Origin: Acidobacteria bacterium Mor1
GTDB lineage: Bacteria > Acidobacteriota > Polarisedimenticolia > Polarisedimenticolales > Polarisedimenticolaceae
Direction of reading: 5' to 3'
DNA length: 64,000 nt
Assembly: GCA_001664505.1 (NCBI GenBank)
Contig: CP011806.1
Span: 1,984,486-2,048,485 of the forward strand
Shown piece after piece: positions 44,236-53,335 of the stretch. How positions within the stretch are numbered: position 1 is the stretch's first letter; every line of letters begins with the position of its first letter. Under the pieces are notes generated by a model, which searched no databases, had not been told where the DNA came from, and was given only the letters and a program-made list of their open reading frames with translations. A program made the translations under genes and the position numbers.

Positions 44236-45551
44236 CGGGTCACTCTGTCGGTTGAAGCCGCGGAGTGCGCTGCGATCTCGAGACCCTGAGGTTGGGCGTC
44301 GAGTACGCCGAGGAAAGCCGCCAGCGCCGCGGCCTCGCGGCCGGACAGCTCCAACGGGAGCAGGTCGGTGTGCCCGATGATCGCCTCGGGCGGGTCGTCG
44401 TAGTGCGCGACCACGTCGTCCAGGGTGGCCAACTGCCCGCGATGCATGTAGGGCGCGGTGCGGGCCACGTTACGCAGGCTCGGAACCTTGAACGCTCCGA
44501 CCAGTTCGAAGCCGGAGGTCTTGAGGAAGCGGATGTCCTCGCAGCGGGAGGGCTCGACGTCTCCGTGCTCACTGGAGCAACCGAACTCGGCGGCGGCGAC
44601 TTCCGGCGCGCCGTCGATCCGTCCTACGTCGAACCGCTCGCCCGGGATCGGCGGCAGACCGATCGAATGGAAATCACCGTTGGTCAGCAGCGGCCCGCTG
44701 TGGCAATCGGTGCACGCGCCCTGGCCGATGAAGATCCGCAGTCCCTCCGCCTCCAACTCGGTCAGGATGCCCGGCGGGCCGACCCCTTCGGCGGAACTGC
44801 CCAGGGCATCCGCGTACTGATCCAGACGCGTGGTGCCGGGGACGATCTGCGCCTCGAAAGCGGCGATCGCCTTGGCCGCGTTCACCGCCACCTCGGTCAC
44901 GGCATCCCGATCGGTGGGCGCCATGCTCTCCCAGGCCGAGATCGCCTCGGCGTCTCCGCGCGGCCCCGCATCGGGAGGAAAGCGGCCGGTGTCGCTGAGG
45001 TCGGGAAGCTCGCCGAAAAGCGGTTCGTAGTGCGATCGGTACGACGACGCCATCAGCTGGGCGATCCGGGTTCGCGTCGTGCCCTGCTCATCGGGATCCT
45101 CCAACGGATCCAGCGCCTGGGCCCAGAGGGTGTCCCTGCGACCGTCCCAGAAGAGCCAGCGGGAAAACCCGGCGCCGACCAGAGTAGGCGTGTTGCGGTG
45201 CCCCTCGGCCAGCCCCTTGCCGACGGTTCGGCCGTCGGTGAAACCACGTTCGGGGTCGTGGCAGGTCGCGCAGGAGATCTCACCGTTGGCGCTGAGACGT
45301 TCGTCGAAGAACAGTTTGCGCCCCAGTTCGACGGCGCGCAGGTCTTCGGCCACCCGGTTCGAGGGGTCGGGCTCGGGCGCCGCCATCCCCGTCAGGGACA
45401 GGGACTTGATCAGCGCGACCTCCTCGGGGTTCCAGCTGTGGGGATGCCTCGGGTGGAAGCTCGAGATCACCACCGTCGCCACGCCGCCGAGTAAGGCCAC
45501 GGCGCCCAGGGCGACGAAGCGATGCAGCCATCTGCGGCGGCCGTTCTTCAC
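44232..45551 (-). CDS. MauG/CcpA-type dihaem cytochrome c peroxidase
   Basis: A protein of 439 residues with an N-terminal membrane helix or uncleaved signal (residues about 11-31). Two haem c attachment motifs are present: C94-A-T-C97-H98 and C280-T-D-C283-H284. The L-F-F-D-E-R-L-S-A-N-G-E-I-S-C opening, W-D-G-R-R and T-A-P-Y-M-H-R-G segments are diagnostic of the MauG/cytochrome c peroxidase family. It would reduce hydrogen peroxide or oxidise a partner protein or cofactor in the periplasm. Its co-expression with a His-rich membrane protein suggests that partner, rather than peroxide defence alone. It overlaps both neighbouring genes by four bases. Confidence 0.93.
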   Translation of the reverse strand: MKNGRRRWLHRFVALGAVALLGGVATVVISSFHPRHPHSWNPEEVALIKSLSLTGMAAPEPDPSNRVAEDLRAVELGRKLFFDERLSANGEISCATCHDPERGFTDGRTVGKGLAEGHRNTPTLVGAGFSRWLFWDGRRDTLWAQALDPLEDPDEQGTTRTRIAQLMASSYRSHYEPLFGELPDLSDTGRFPPDAGPRGDAEAISAWESMAPTDRDAVTEVAVNAAKAIAAFEAQIVPGTTRLDQYADALGSSAEGVGPPGILTELEAEGLRIFIGQGACTDCHSGPLLTNGDFHSIGLPPIPGERFDVGRIDGAPEVAAAEFGCSSEHGDVEPSRCEDIRFLKTSGFELVGAFKVPSLRNVARTAPYMHRGQLATLDDVVAHYDDPPEAIIGHTDLLPLELSGREAAALAAFLGVLDAQPQGLEIAAHSAASTDRVTR

Positions 45552-45994
45552 GGGAGCTCCACCTGCCAGACCACCTCATCGCTGAGAGCACCGGCCCAGA
45601 CCTGCAGGCGGAAGACCCAGAGCCCCTTCATGCTGAACTTGATGCCGTCGACCCGGTATCTCCCGGGCTCGACCTCCCCGGCGACCTCGGGAACCGTCGG
45701 GAGACCGTGTTGGTGGGCCGGCATCCCGCCCTGGATCGCGATCCGTGCGTCCCGCACGGGCGCGCCGTCGCCGTCCCGGAGTTCCAGGGTCCAGGAGTGG
45801 ATCTGCTGGAGTTCGATCGGCGTGGAATCGGGCGAGAAACGCCCTTCGAAGTGCCCCTGTTCAGAGGAGACGAAGCCCGCCTGTCCGTCGGCTCCTCCGG
45901 CCCCGCCGCAGCCGGCGGCGACCAGGATCAGGGCGGCCAGCGACCACGCCAGCGGGCGTGGCCAAAATTGGCTATTTAGCATCAAAAAAGGCAT
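45548..45994 (-). CDS. YtkA/FixH-like lipoprotein
   Basis: A 148-residue lipoprotein (lipobox VAAGC, Cys29). The mature domain has a G-G-M-P-A-H-Q-H-G-L-P-T-V-P strand characteristic of YtkA/FixH-like periplasmic proteins, with two His and a Met that could bind copper. It starts the minus-strand operon leading to the MauG-type peroxidase. No good ribosome site is visible before either ATG (45994 or 45982), so the start is uncertain by four codons. The 5' end overlaps a small inverted repeat, AAAGGC with GCCTTT. Confidence 0.8.
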   Translation of the reverse strand: MPFLMLNSQFWPRPLAWSLAALILVAAGCGGAGGADGQAGFVSSEQGHFEGRFSPDSTPIELQQIHSWTLELRDGDGAPVRDARIAIQGGMPAHQHGLPTVPEVAGEVEPGRYRVDGIKFSMKGLWVFRLQVWAGALSDEVVWQVELP

Positions 45995-46325
45995 AAAAGG
46001 GGGAGTAGCCTTTAGTCAGAGATCAATTCTTGAAGTTCCCACGTAGCTAATATGCGCCTGAACCCTTTTTTTACCCCGTGATTCTGCCAAAGGCCAGAAA
46101 TACGTCGGCTTCTCCAGATTGTTTCCACATCGGTCAAGCCGGGCGTCTCGAACTCGGGCGCCTCCCCGGCCGATCGGAGCGGATGGACGAACCGCAAGAA
46201 GTCGGGTAAACCACCTCTATCTGTCGCATCTCCGACTCAACCGGTGGCGAATCCGGACCACCGGGGTATGTTACTGCGACATCGCAAGTGTCCGCCTGTC
46301 AGGACACCTGCTGGAGGGGCTAACA
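45995..46325 (+). other. Divergent regulatory region and leader
   Basis: A gene-free region of 331 bases between the divergent YtkA-like and propeller genes. It is AT-rich near 45980-46080, where promoters for both directions are expected, and GC-richer and strongly folded after 46200. Inverted repeat AAAGGC (45987-45992) with GCCTTT (46008-46013) overlaps the start of the YtkA-like gene. TTGAAG (46030) with a TATG-type -10 at 15 bases is a weak plus-strand promoter candidate. No RNA gene is recognised. Confidence 0.4.
46222..46307 (+). promoter_or_regulatory. Structured 5' leader, possible riboswitch-like RNA
   Basis: Three stems fold the leader. Outer stem: TGTCGCA (46222-46228) with TGCGACA (46275-46281). 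Inside it: CCGGTGG (46241-46247) with CCACCGG (46258-46264), loop of ten bases. Third stem: GTGTCC (46288-46293) with GGACAC (46302-46307), only five bases before the GGAGGGG ribosome site. All helices are perfect. Two nested hairpins plus a ribosome-site-proximal hairpin are the layout of many riboswitches, but the sequence matches no class I recognise. Confidence 0.55.
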
Positions 46326-48998
46326 ATGCGTTTCGTGGCGTGCCTCACGGCCATGCTGCTGCTGGCGTCGCTGCCGGCATTGACCGAGGAGCCGGACGGT
46401 TCGTCCGGCGAAGGACCGGCCCAGGTCCGGGATATCGCCCCCGGCGACAAGGTCGTCGGCGAGAAGGTCCAACTTCAGAAACGACGGGAATGGTTCTGGT
46501 CCAGCCGCACCGCCGGGGTGGAATCCCGCCGCCAGGCAGCCCGGATGCGGCTGCTCGGCGTTCAACAAACCCGCGAGATGCTCGAGCGCCAGGTCCTGCG
46601 CCGCAGCTTCGGCACCGACGGGCTCGACAACTGGGAGCCGATGGGTCCCGAGCCCTCCCGTTTCGGCGGCTGGGCCTTCGGCGACATCTCCGGCCGGGTT
46701 ACCGCCCTGGCCGCCGATACGGCCGGGGGCACGCTCTATCTCGGCGCCGCCGCCGGCGGATTGTGGAAATCCACCGATGACGGCGTGAGCTGGCAGGCGA
46801 TCTTCGATCAGGCGGGCACCCAGACCATCGGCGCCGTCACCGTCGACCCCAACGATCCCCAGACCCTCTGGGCCGGCACCGGCGACTACATCGAATCCTG
46901 CGAGGGCTACTTCGGCATCGGCCTGATGCGCAGCACCGACGGCGGCGTCAGCTGGGAGCCGCGCAACGGATCCGGCAGCTCGACCCTCGAGGACCTCTCG
47001 AACTTCTCGAGTGTCGTCGTCGATCCCCGGAACTCGGACCATCTGCTCGTGGGTGGACGTATCCGCGGCTGCACCGGCGACGGTTCCAGCACCACCGGCG
47101 GCCTGTTCACCAGTGACGACGGCGGCGCCACCTGGACCGAGCGGCTGACCGCCTCGATCTACGAGATCCAGCAGGATCCCAGCGTGTTCGACACCTACTG
47201 GGCTTCAACCAACCAGGGCATCTACAAGTCCACCGACAACGGTCAGAGCTGGATCCAGCAGACCGCGTCGGGGCTGCCCACCGGGAGCACCGGGCGCACC
47301 GAGCTCGCCATCGCACCCAGCGACGGCAACACCGTCTACGCGCTGTTCGACAGCGGCAACAGCGGCGACGAGTTCTGGCGCACCACCGACGGCGGCGCCA
47401 GCTGGAGCCTGATGTCTTCTGGCGGCGACGCCTGCGACGGCCAGTGCTGGTACAACGCCGTCGTCCGGGTCCACATCAGCGATCCCGACACCGTCTACCG
47501 CGGCTCGATCCGGATCTACAAGTCCGAGGACGGCGGCGCCACCTGGGCCGACCTGTCCAACCCCTGGGGCTCCTCACAGAAGGTGCACCAGGACATGCAC
47601 GTGCTGCTGATGGACCCGTCGGACCCGAACAAGGTCTGGGCCGGCGGCGACGGCGGCCTGTGGCTCACCGACGACGGCGGCGCCAACTTCAGCAACCGCA
47701 ACGGCAACCTGGGCATCACCCAGTTCTACGCCATCGACGTGCATCCGACGAACACCGACATCATCTGCGGCGGCGCCCAGGACAACAGCTCCCTGGCCCG
47801 CGGCGGCGCCGACAACGTCTGGGACCTGCAGGTCGCCACCGGCGACGGTTTCGTCTGCCAGTTCAACACCCAGGACACCGACATCGTATTTGCCACCTCG
47901 TACCCCGGTTTCCTGCCCAACATCTACCGCTCGACCAGCGGACTGTTCGGCGGCTATTCGATCGTCACCGGGTTCGGGAGCGGCATTCAGCTGTTCGACC
48001 GGATCAACTGGGTCACCCCCTACCTGCTTGACCCGACCAACCCGAGCACCCTGTACCTCGGAACCCACCGGGTCTACCGCTCGGAGAACAACGGCAGCAG
48101 CTGGACCCAGGTCGGCCCCGCCGATCTGACCGGCGGCTCGGGCAACTTGCGGGCGCTTGCGATCAACCGGGGGCACCCCGACGTGCTTTACTCCGGGTCC
48201 CAGAGCGGCCGCATCTGGCGCACCGACAACCGTGGGGACAACTGGCTGGACATCACCGCCGGGTTGCCCGGCGGCCGTCAGATCACCGACGTCGCCGGCG
48301 ACCCCGACGACGCCGACCGCGCGCTCGCCACCGTCGGCGGGTTCAACACCGATCATCTGTGGGAGTGGACCGCCGCCAGCGGCGTCTGGAGTCCGGTAGG
48401 CAACGGCCTGCCCAACGTTCCGGCCAACACCGTGGTCTTCCGGGACGGCGGCGACGTGTTCGTCGGCACCGATACCGGGGTGTTCCGCAGCACCGACGGC
48501 GGCGCCAACTTCAGCCCCTACATGAACGACCTGCCCCAGGGCATGGTGGTCACCGACCTCAAGTACAACGTGGCGGCGGAAGTGCTGACCCTCGGCAGCT
48601 ACAGCCGGGGCGCCTGGCAGACCACCGTGGGCAACGCCGGCGGCGGCGGGAATCCGGGCGAAGTGGAGAACACCCTGCTGCTGCACCGGGCCGGGCCCGA
48701 TATCCAGGCCAGCTGGGATGTCTCCTGCAACGACGCCTCGACGCCGGGACAGACCTACTCGATCCAGTCGGGAAGCCTGGCGTCGCTGCGTAGCGGTGCC
48801 TACGACCACAGCCCGGTGGATGACGCCTGCAGCCTGACTTCACCGGCGACCTTCACCCCGTTTGCCGGAGACCGCTACTACCTGGTGGTGCCCAACAGCG
48901 GCGGCAGCGAAGGGGGCGCCGGGGTCGACTCCGGCGGCGTCTCCCGTCCGCAGCCGGACGCAACCTGCGGCGTCCGCCAGGTGGCCGCCTGTCCCTAG
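46326..48998 (+). CDS. Secreted BNR/Asp-box propeller protein
   Basis: A protein of 890 residues. The signal peptide ends ASLPALT. The mature protein has a basic helical N-terminal part (KRREWFWSSR), then many Asp-box repeats of the S-T-D-D/N-G-G-x-x-W type, e.g. KSTDDGVSWQ, RSTDGGVSW and TSDDGGATW, as in sialidases, VPS10/sortilin proteins and BNR propellers. Glycan or protein binding, or hydrolysis, is possible, but no catalytic residues are identified. Residues 792 to the end form the module shared with the 21126 and 53336 proteins, including GDRYYLVV and an EGGAGVDSGGVSRP tail. GGAGGGG precedes the ATG, and a terminator follows. Confidence 0.85.
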   Translation: MRFVACLTAMLLLASLPALTEEPDGSSGEGPAQVRDIAPGDKVVGEKVQLQKRREWFWSSRTAGVESRRQAARMRLLGVQQTREMLERQVLRRSFGTDGLDNWEPMGPEPSRFGGWAFGDISGRVTALAADTAGGTLYLGAAAGGLWKSTDDGVSWQAIFDQAGTQTIGAVTVDPNDPQTLWAGTGDYIESCEGYFGIGLMRSTDGGVSWEPRNGSGSSTLEDLSNFSSVVVDPRNSDHLLVGGRIRGCTGDGSSTTGGLFTSDDGGATWTERLTASIYEIQQDPSVFDTYWASTNQGIYKSTDNGQSWIQQTASGLPTGSTGRTELAIAPSDGNTVYALFDSGNSGDEFWRTTDGGASWSLMSSGGDACDGQCWYNAVVRVHISDPDTVYRGSIRIYKSEDGGATWADLSNPWGSSQKVHQDMHVLLMDPSDPNKVWAGGDGGLWLTDDGGANFSNRNGNLGITQFYAIDVHPTNTDIICGGAQDNSSLARGGADNVWDLQVATGDGFVCQFNTQDTDIVFATSYPGFLPNIYRSTSGLFGGYSIVTGFGSGIQLFDRINWVTPYLLDPTNPSTLYLGTHRVYRSENNGSSWTQVGPADLTGGSGNLRALAINRGHPDVLYSGSQSGRIWRTDNRGDNWLDITAGLPGGRQITDVAGDPDDADRALATVGGFNTDHLWEWTAASGVWSPVGNGLPNVPANTVVFRDGGDVFVGTDTGVFRSTDGGANFSPYMNDLPQGMVVTDLKYNVAAEVLTLGSYSRGAWQTTVGNAGGGGNPGEVENTLLLHRAGPDIQASWDVSCNDASTPGQTYSIQSGSLASLRSGAYDHSPVDDACSLTSPATFTPFAGDRYYLVVPNSGGSEGGAGVDSGGVSRPQPDATCGVRQVAACP

Positions 48999-49030
48999 GG
49001 GACTTCACCGAACCCGTCCGTATGAGCGAG

Positions 49031-49062
49031 GGCCCCCCGGTTTTCTCCGGGGGGCCTTTCTT
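49031..49062 (+). terminator. Terminator after the BNR propeller gene
   Basis: A ten-base-pair GC-only stem (GGCCCCCCGG with CCGGGGGGCC), TTTTCT loop, then TTTCTT. Convincing intrinsic terminator, 33 bases after the stop codon. Confidence 0.88.
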
Positions 49063-49134
49063 CGTCGGACGCCAATCAGCGGCGCGTTCCCGAACCCCCG
49101 GTTGCCCGCCGATGGCCTGCTAGACTCGACGGCC

Positions 49135-51798
49135 ATGCTGAAGGCAGGACACAGCTTGTCCCACTACCGGCTCACCGAGGCCATCGGCGAGGGCGGCATG
49201 GGCCAGGTTTGGCGCGCTACCGACGAGCGGCTCGACCGGGACGTCGCCGTCAAGGTCCTACCGAGCGCGGTCACCGGGAATGCCGAACGATTGGACCGGT
49301 TCACCCGCGAGGCACGCGTCCTCGCTTCGCTCAACCACCCCGGCATCGCCACGATCCACGATGTCGACGATCATGATGGCGTTCGGTTCCTTGTGATGGA
49401 ACTGGTCGAGGGCGAGGATCTGGCCCAACTCCTGGCGCGAACCGGTGCCCTGCCGGTCCCCGAGGTACTCCGCATCGGACTCCAGGTTGCCGAAGCCATG
49501 GAGGCCGCCCATAGCCAGGGAGTGATTCACCGCGATCTCAAGCCGGCCAACATCAAGCGCGCCCCCGACGGCAAGATCAAGGTGCTGGACTTCGGTCTGG
49601 CCAAGGCGATGGACCCGGAGGCTTCGTCCGATGCCCAACCGGTCGAGATGTCGCCGACGGTGACCTCCGCCGGCACCCTCGCCGGCGTGATTCTCGGCAC
49701 CGCCGCCTACATGAGCCCGGAACAGGCCCGCGGGCGTCCGCTGGACAAGCGCACCGACATCTGGTCCTTCGGTGTCCTGCTCTACGAGCTGCTGACCGGC
49801 ACCAACCCGTTCCGCGGCGACACCATCGCCGACTCGGTCGGAGCGATCATGCATCGTTCGCCGGATCTGAATGCCCTGCCCGACGACACACCGGCCGCGG
49901 TACGGCGCCTGCTACGTCGCTGCCTGAGTCGTGAGCGCGGCAAGCGGCTGCACGACATCGCCGACGCCCGCCTCGAGTTGGAGGAGGCGATCGAGGACCC
50001 GCGACGGGATCAGCCGGCGACCACAGCGGCGCCCGAGGCTCGCTCGACGACGCGGCCCTGGCTCCGGTTTGCGGCGGTGCTCCTCCTACCACTGTCCGCC
50101 GCGGCAGGCTGGTGGCTGGCCTCGCGTGAACCGGCCGCAACGGCAGAGCCGGAGCGACGGTTCGAACTGGCGCCGGAGACCGAAGTCCAGAGCGTCAAGA
50201 TCTCCCGTGACGGAAAGACCCTCGCATACGTTGCCGACAACGCGCTCTATGTCCGGCCACTGGATGAGCTGGCGGCTCAACGGGTCGCCGACCTCGACCC
50301 TTCGAGCGTGCCGCGGATCTTCTGGTCGCCGGACGGCCGCTCGATCGGCTTCGCAACCATGCGGGAGATCCGGCGCTACGACCTCGAGGATCGGGCGCTT
50401 CGCCGGGTGGCCACCCTGCCTGTCGCCCCCGAATACGTTACCTGGGGCGACGACGGCTACATCTATTTCACCGAGTTTCAATCGGGATGCAGACGCGTCA
50501 ACGAAGCGGGTGGGGTGGTCGAGGAATACCTCTCCCGCCCCGAGGGCATGTTCGACTACCACGGCTTCGACCTGCTCCCCGGCGGGGGGGCTATCTACGT
50601 ACCCCACTTCGACGAAGGAGCCGTTCGGATCATGGTGGAACGTCCGGGGAGTGCTCCGGTGAGCGTTTACACCTCGGACAGCCCCATCTCGCAGCCGCAG
50701 TACCTGGCCAGTGGCCACGTTGCTTTTCACCGCGAAGATCCTCCCGCCGGTATCTGGACGGTTCCCTTCTCCCTCGACACCCTCGAGGTCACCGGGCAAC
50801 CGGTGTTGATCGCGCCCGAACTGGTCGACGCGTCCTTCTCCGAGCATGGAGACATGGTGTTCACCAAGGGGGATATCGGAGAACGCAAACGCCGGCAAGA
50901 GATCGTCTGGGTCGATCGCACCGGCGAAGTGACCCGCAGGCTGCCCACTCCGGTCTTCGAAGCATCCCACATGGCCCTGTCGCCGGACGGATCCCTCCTC
51001 GCCCTGATCGCCAACGGCGTGGGCCGCAGCGTGCAGACCGAGCTCAACCTGTGGCTCTACGATCTGCGGCGCGATTCGGCGGTGCGGCTGACCGAGAGCG
51101 GCCGGGTCCGGCCGGTCAAACCCGTCTGGAACGCCGCGGGAACTCACATCGCCTTCTCCCAGACCCTCGGCGGAAACCAGGGTGCGGTCCTCTCGATCGA
51201 AGCCACCGGAGGTGGTCCGGCGGAGCGGTTGATCGAAGGCGCGACGGCTTTCTTCTTCGACGTGAGCCCCGACTGGTCTCAGGTCGTGGTCGTCGAGGGG
51301 TCGATGGACCAGGGCACGAAGTTCGACCTGGCTCTGGAGCAAGTCGACGACGCATCTTCACGTGAGGTCCTCGCAAACGGGCCGGAGATTGAAGGTGGGC
51401 CGGCGATCCATCCCGACGGTGAGTGGCTCGCGTACTTCAACGGAGCCGTCGGCGAGGTGGACATCTACGTGAAGAAGCTCGAACCCCAGGGCAGCAGATG
51501 GAAGGCCTCGGTGAACGAGTCCGGTTTGCCGTTCTGGTCCGCCGATGGCAAGCGCCTCTACTTCCAGCAGATGCGGCCGAGCCAGGATCAGAAGATCTTC
51601 GAGGTAACGTTCGACGGTTCATCGACGCCCCCGCGGCTCGGCCGCGAACGCTTGCTCTTCAGCGTGGAGCCCGGATCCAGCCTGGTTTCCGTCGACCATC
51701 AGGGGAACTTCATCCTAGCCACTCCCATGGCTGAGGAGGGGGAACAACCGGATCGCTCCGGCATCGTGCTGGTCCAGAACCGGCGCAGCCCGTCCTAG
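49135..51798 (+). CDS. Transmembrane Ser/Thr kinase with TolB-like propeller
   Basis: A protein of 887 residues. N-terminal Hanks-type kinase: glycine loop GEGGMG (18-23), catalytic K40 in VAVK, H132-R-D-L-K-P-A-N, D152-F-G, then a GTAAYMSPEQARG activation segment. A transmembrane helix at about 309-328 is followed by a six-bladed TolB/WD40-like propeller outside the membrane, with S-P-D-G and D-G-K/R turns in each blade. The propeller probably senses an extracytoplasmic signal, and the kinase then phosphorylates unknown cytosolic targets. This kinase-TolB arrangement is common in Acidobacteriota. No terminator separates it from the methyltransferase gene except a weak one. Confidence 0.95.
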   Translation: MLKAGHSLSHYRLTEAIGEGGMGQVWRATDERLDRDVAVKVLPSAVTGNAERLDRFTREARVLASLNHPGIATIHDVDDHDGVRFLVMELVEGEDLAQLLARTGALPVPEVLRIGLQVAEAMEAAHSQGVIHRDLKPANIKRAPDGKIKVLDFGLAKAMDPEASSDAQPVEMSPTVTSAGTLAGVILGTAAYMSPEQARGRPLDKRTDIWSFGVLLYELLTGTNPFRGDTIADSVGAIMHRSPDLNALPDDTPAAVRRLLRRCLSRERGKRLHDIADARLELEEAIEDPRRDQPATTAAPEARSTTRPWLRFAAVLLLPLSAAAGWWLASREPAATAEPERRFELAPETEVQSVKISRDGKTLAYVADNALYVRPLDELAAQRVADLDPSSVPRIFWSPDGRSIGFATMREIRRYDLEDRALRRVATLPVAPEYVTWGDDGYIYFTEFQSGCRRVNEAGGVVEEYLSRPEGMFDYHGFDLLPGGGAIYVPHFDEGAVRIMVERPGSAPVSVYTSDSPISQPQYLASGHVAFHREDPPAGIWTVPFSLDTLEVTGQPVLIAPELVDASFSEHGDMVFTKGDIGERKRRQEIVWVDRTGEVTRRLPTPVFEASHMALSPDGSLLALIANGVGRSVQTELNLWLYDLRRDSAVRLTESGRVRPVKPVWNAAGTHIAFSQTLGGNQGAVLSIEATGGGPAERLIEGATAFFFDVSPDWSQVVVVEGSMDQGTKFDLALEQVDDASSREVLANGPEIEGGPAIHPDGEWLAYFNGAVGEVDIYVKKLEPQGSRWKASVNESGLPFWSADGKRLYFQQMRPSQDQKIFEVTFDGSSTPPRLGRERLLFSVEPGSSLVSVDHQGNFILATPMAEEGEQPDRSGIVLVQNRRSPS

Positions 51799-51813
51799 TC
51801 CCTCTCACGAACC

Positions 51814-51830
51814 GGCCGACCGGCCTTTTT
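51814..51830 (+). terminator. Weak intrinsic terminator after the kinase gene
   Basis: A short GC hairpin (GGCC, loop GACC, GGCC) followed directly by TTTTT, with a second T6 tract nearby at 51835-51840. The stem is short, so termination may be partial. Confidence 0.45.
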
Positions 51831-51930
51831 AGACTTTTTTGCGCAGGGGTGAAACCTCCTCCCCCGATCTCTTCTGTACATCCCGAGACGACAACCGCCC
51901 CACCCCTCCGGGGCGCAAGGAGAGACTGCA

Positions 51931-53010
51931 ATGTGTGCGCAATGTGAAATGCTGAACGCCGACGCCACCGACGCCTTCGCGGGCAAGATGCTGGGCGCCC
52001 TCAACGGAGCCGCTCTGGCGATGATGACCTCGATCGGCCACAGGACCGGCCTGTTCGACGCCATGGCCGCCTCCGACACCCCGGTAACCAGTCAGGAACT
52101 GGCCTTCAAGTCCGGCCTGCAGGAGCGCTACGTCCGCGAGTGGCTCGGCGCCATGACCACCGGCGAGATCGTCGACTACGACGCCGAGACCAGCCGCTAC
52201 GACCTGCCGGAGGCCCACGCCGCGGTCCTGACCCGGGAAGCGGGCGCCGGCAACATGGGGATCGCCGCTCAGTTCATTTCGGTCCTGGGAGGCGTCGAGG
52301 ACAAGATCGTCAATTGCTTCCATCAGGGCGGCGGCGTGCCCTACGAGGAGTTCGGCCGCTTCCACGAGGTGATGGCCGAGGAGTCCAACGGAACGGTCGT
52401 CGGCGGCCTGCGCCCCCACATCCTGCCCCTCTGTGATGGGCTGGAAGCCCGGCTGGAGAAAGGCATCTCGGTCCTGGACGTCGGCTGCGGCCGCGGCCGG
52501 GCGATGCTGGCCCTGGCCGACGCCTACCCGGCCAGTCACTTCACCGGCTACGACCTCTGCGCCGAGACCGTGGCCTACGCCCAGGAACAGGCTCGCGCCC
52601 GGGGCCTGGCCAACGTGCGCTTCGAACAGATGGATGTGACCCGGTTCGACGCCGTCGAGAGCTTCGATCTGATCACCGCCTTCGACTCGATCCATGACCA
52701 GGCCGCTCCGGCGACGGTGCTGTCCAACATCTCCCGGGCGCTCAAGAAGGACGGCGTGTTCCTGATGCAGGACATCTCGGCTTCGAGTGAGGTCCAGAAC
52801 AACATCGGCCACCCCCTGGCGCCCTTCCTCTACACCATCTCGACGATGCACTGCATGACCGTCTCCCTGGCTCAAGACGGCGCCGGCCTCGGCACTTGCT
52901 GGGGCCGCGAACTGGCCGAGAAGATGCTGCGCGAGGCGGGCTTCACCTCGGTGACGATCAACAGCCTCGAGCACGACATCATGAACGAGTTCTACGTGGC
53001 AACGAAGTAA
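51931..53010 (+). CDS. SAM-dependent methyltransferase with winged-helix N-terminus (Rv2258c-like)
   Basis: A protein of 359 residues. Residues about 15-110 form a winged-helix dimerisation region (L-A-M-M-T-S-I-G-H-R-T-G-L-F-D). The catalytic half has the SAM-binding motif V-L-D-V-G-C-G-R-G-R-A near residue 190, then an acidic SAM-ribose strand and a D-L-I-T-A-F-D-S-I-H-D motif. The arrangement matches Rv2258c-type class I methyltransferases that methylate small or bulky unknown substrates. An N-terminal C-A-Q-C is unusual and may bind metal. AAGGAG precedes the ATG, behind a CGCCCC/GGGGCG hairpin. A strong terminator follows. Confidence 0.93.
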   Translation: MCAQCEMLNADATDAFAGKMLGALNGAALAMMTSIGHRTGLFDAMAASDTPVTSQELAFKSGLQERYVREWLGAMTTGEIVDYDAETSRYDLPEAHAAVLTREAGAGNMGIAAQFISVLGGVEDKIVNCFHQGGGVPYEEFGRFHEVMAEESNGTVVGGLRPHILPLCDGLEARLEKGISVLDVGCGRGRAMLALADAYPASHFTGYDLCAETVAYAQEQARARGLANVRFEQMDVTRFDAVESFDLITAFDSIHDQAAPATVLSNISRALKKDGVFLMQDISASSEVQNNIGHPLAPFLYTISTMHCMTVSLAQDGAGLGTCWGRELAEKMLREAGFTSVTINSLEHDIMNEFYVATK

Positions 53011-53042
53011 GCGGAGTCGAAGAAAACACGCTCTCCGTTTTT

Positions 53043-53095
53043 GAGACGGGGCGGTTCCGTAGGCACCCCCATCGGAACCGTCCCGTTTCTTTTTT
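53043..53095 (+). terminator. Strong terminator after the methyltransferase gene
   Basis: A 17-base-pair stem (53043-53059 with 53073-53089, two U-G wobbles), 13-base loop and a T-rich tract running to 53095. Strong intrinsic terminator starting about 30 bases after the stop. Confidence 0.92.
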
Positions 53096-53335
53096 GTATC
53101 GAAGAGCCCGGGCGCACCACGGCGGAGGATGCAGGAGGTGCGAGACCGCCCGGGCGCTGCCTGCGGGAACCGGTCGGCACGATGACCTGCCGGCGGTGAT
53201 CGGCAAGGCGATCGGAGCGCTGGAGAGCGGCGCCGGCGAGATCCGCGTATTGCTCGGATTGCGCTGAACGGACTTGGTCCCCGGCGCGGGTGGACGTAGA
53301 CTCCTGCCAACGGCATTCGGACCTTGGGGGGGGAC
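53096..53335 (+). other. Gene-free stretch before the kelch giant
   Basis: A region of 240 bases. It contains two GCCCGGGC palindromes about 40 bases apart (near 53110 and 53151) and a frame open from before the terminator to 53267 (ending in A-V-I-G-K-A-I-G-A-L-E-S-G-A-G-E) that has neither a start codon nor a ribosome site. I see no supported gene. A promoter for the downstream gene is expected here, but none stands out. Confidence 0.4.

Noticed and set aside
46222..46307. A c-di-GMP (GEMM) riboswitch in the propeller leader
   Set aside because: The conserved GGGCAAACC and CGCAAAGCC segments of that class are absent.
53097..53267. A small protein-coding frame between the methyltransferase terminator and the kelch giant
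   Set aside because: No start codon, no ribosome site and no recognised product; its open frame runs through a terminator.
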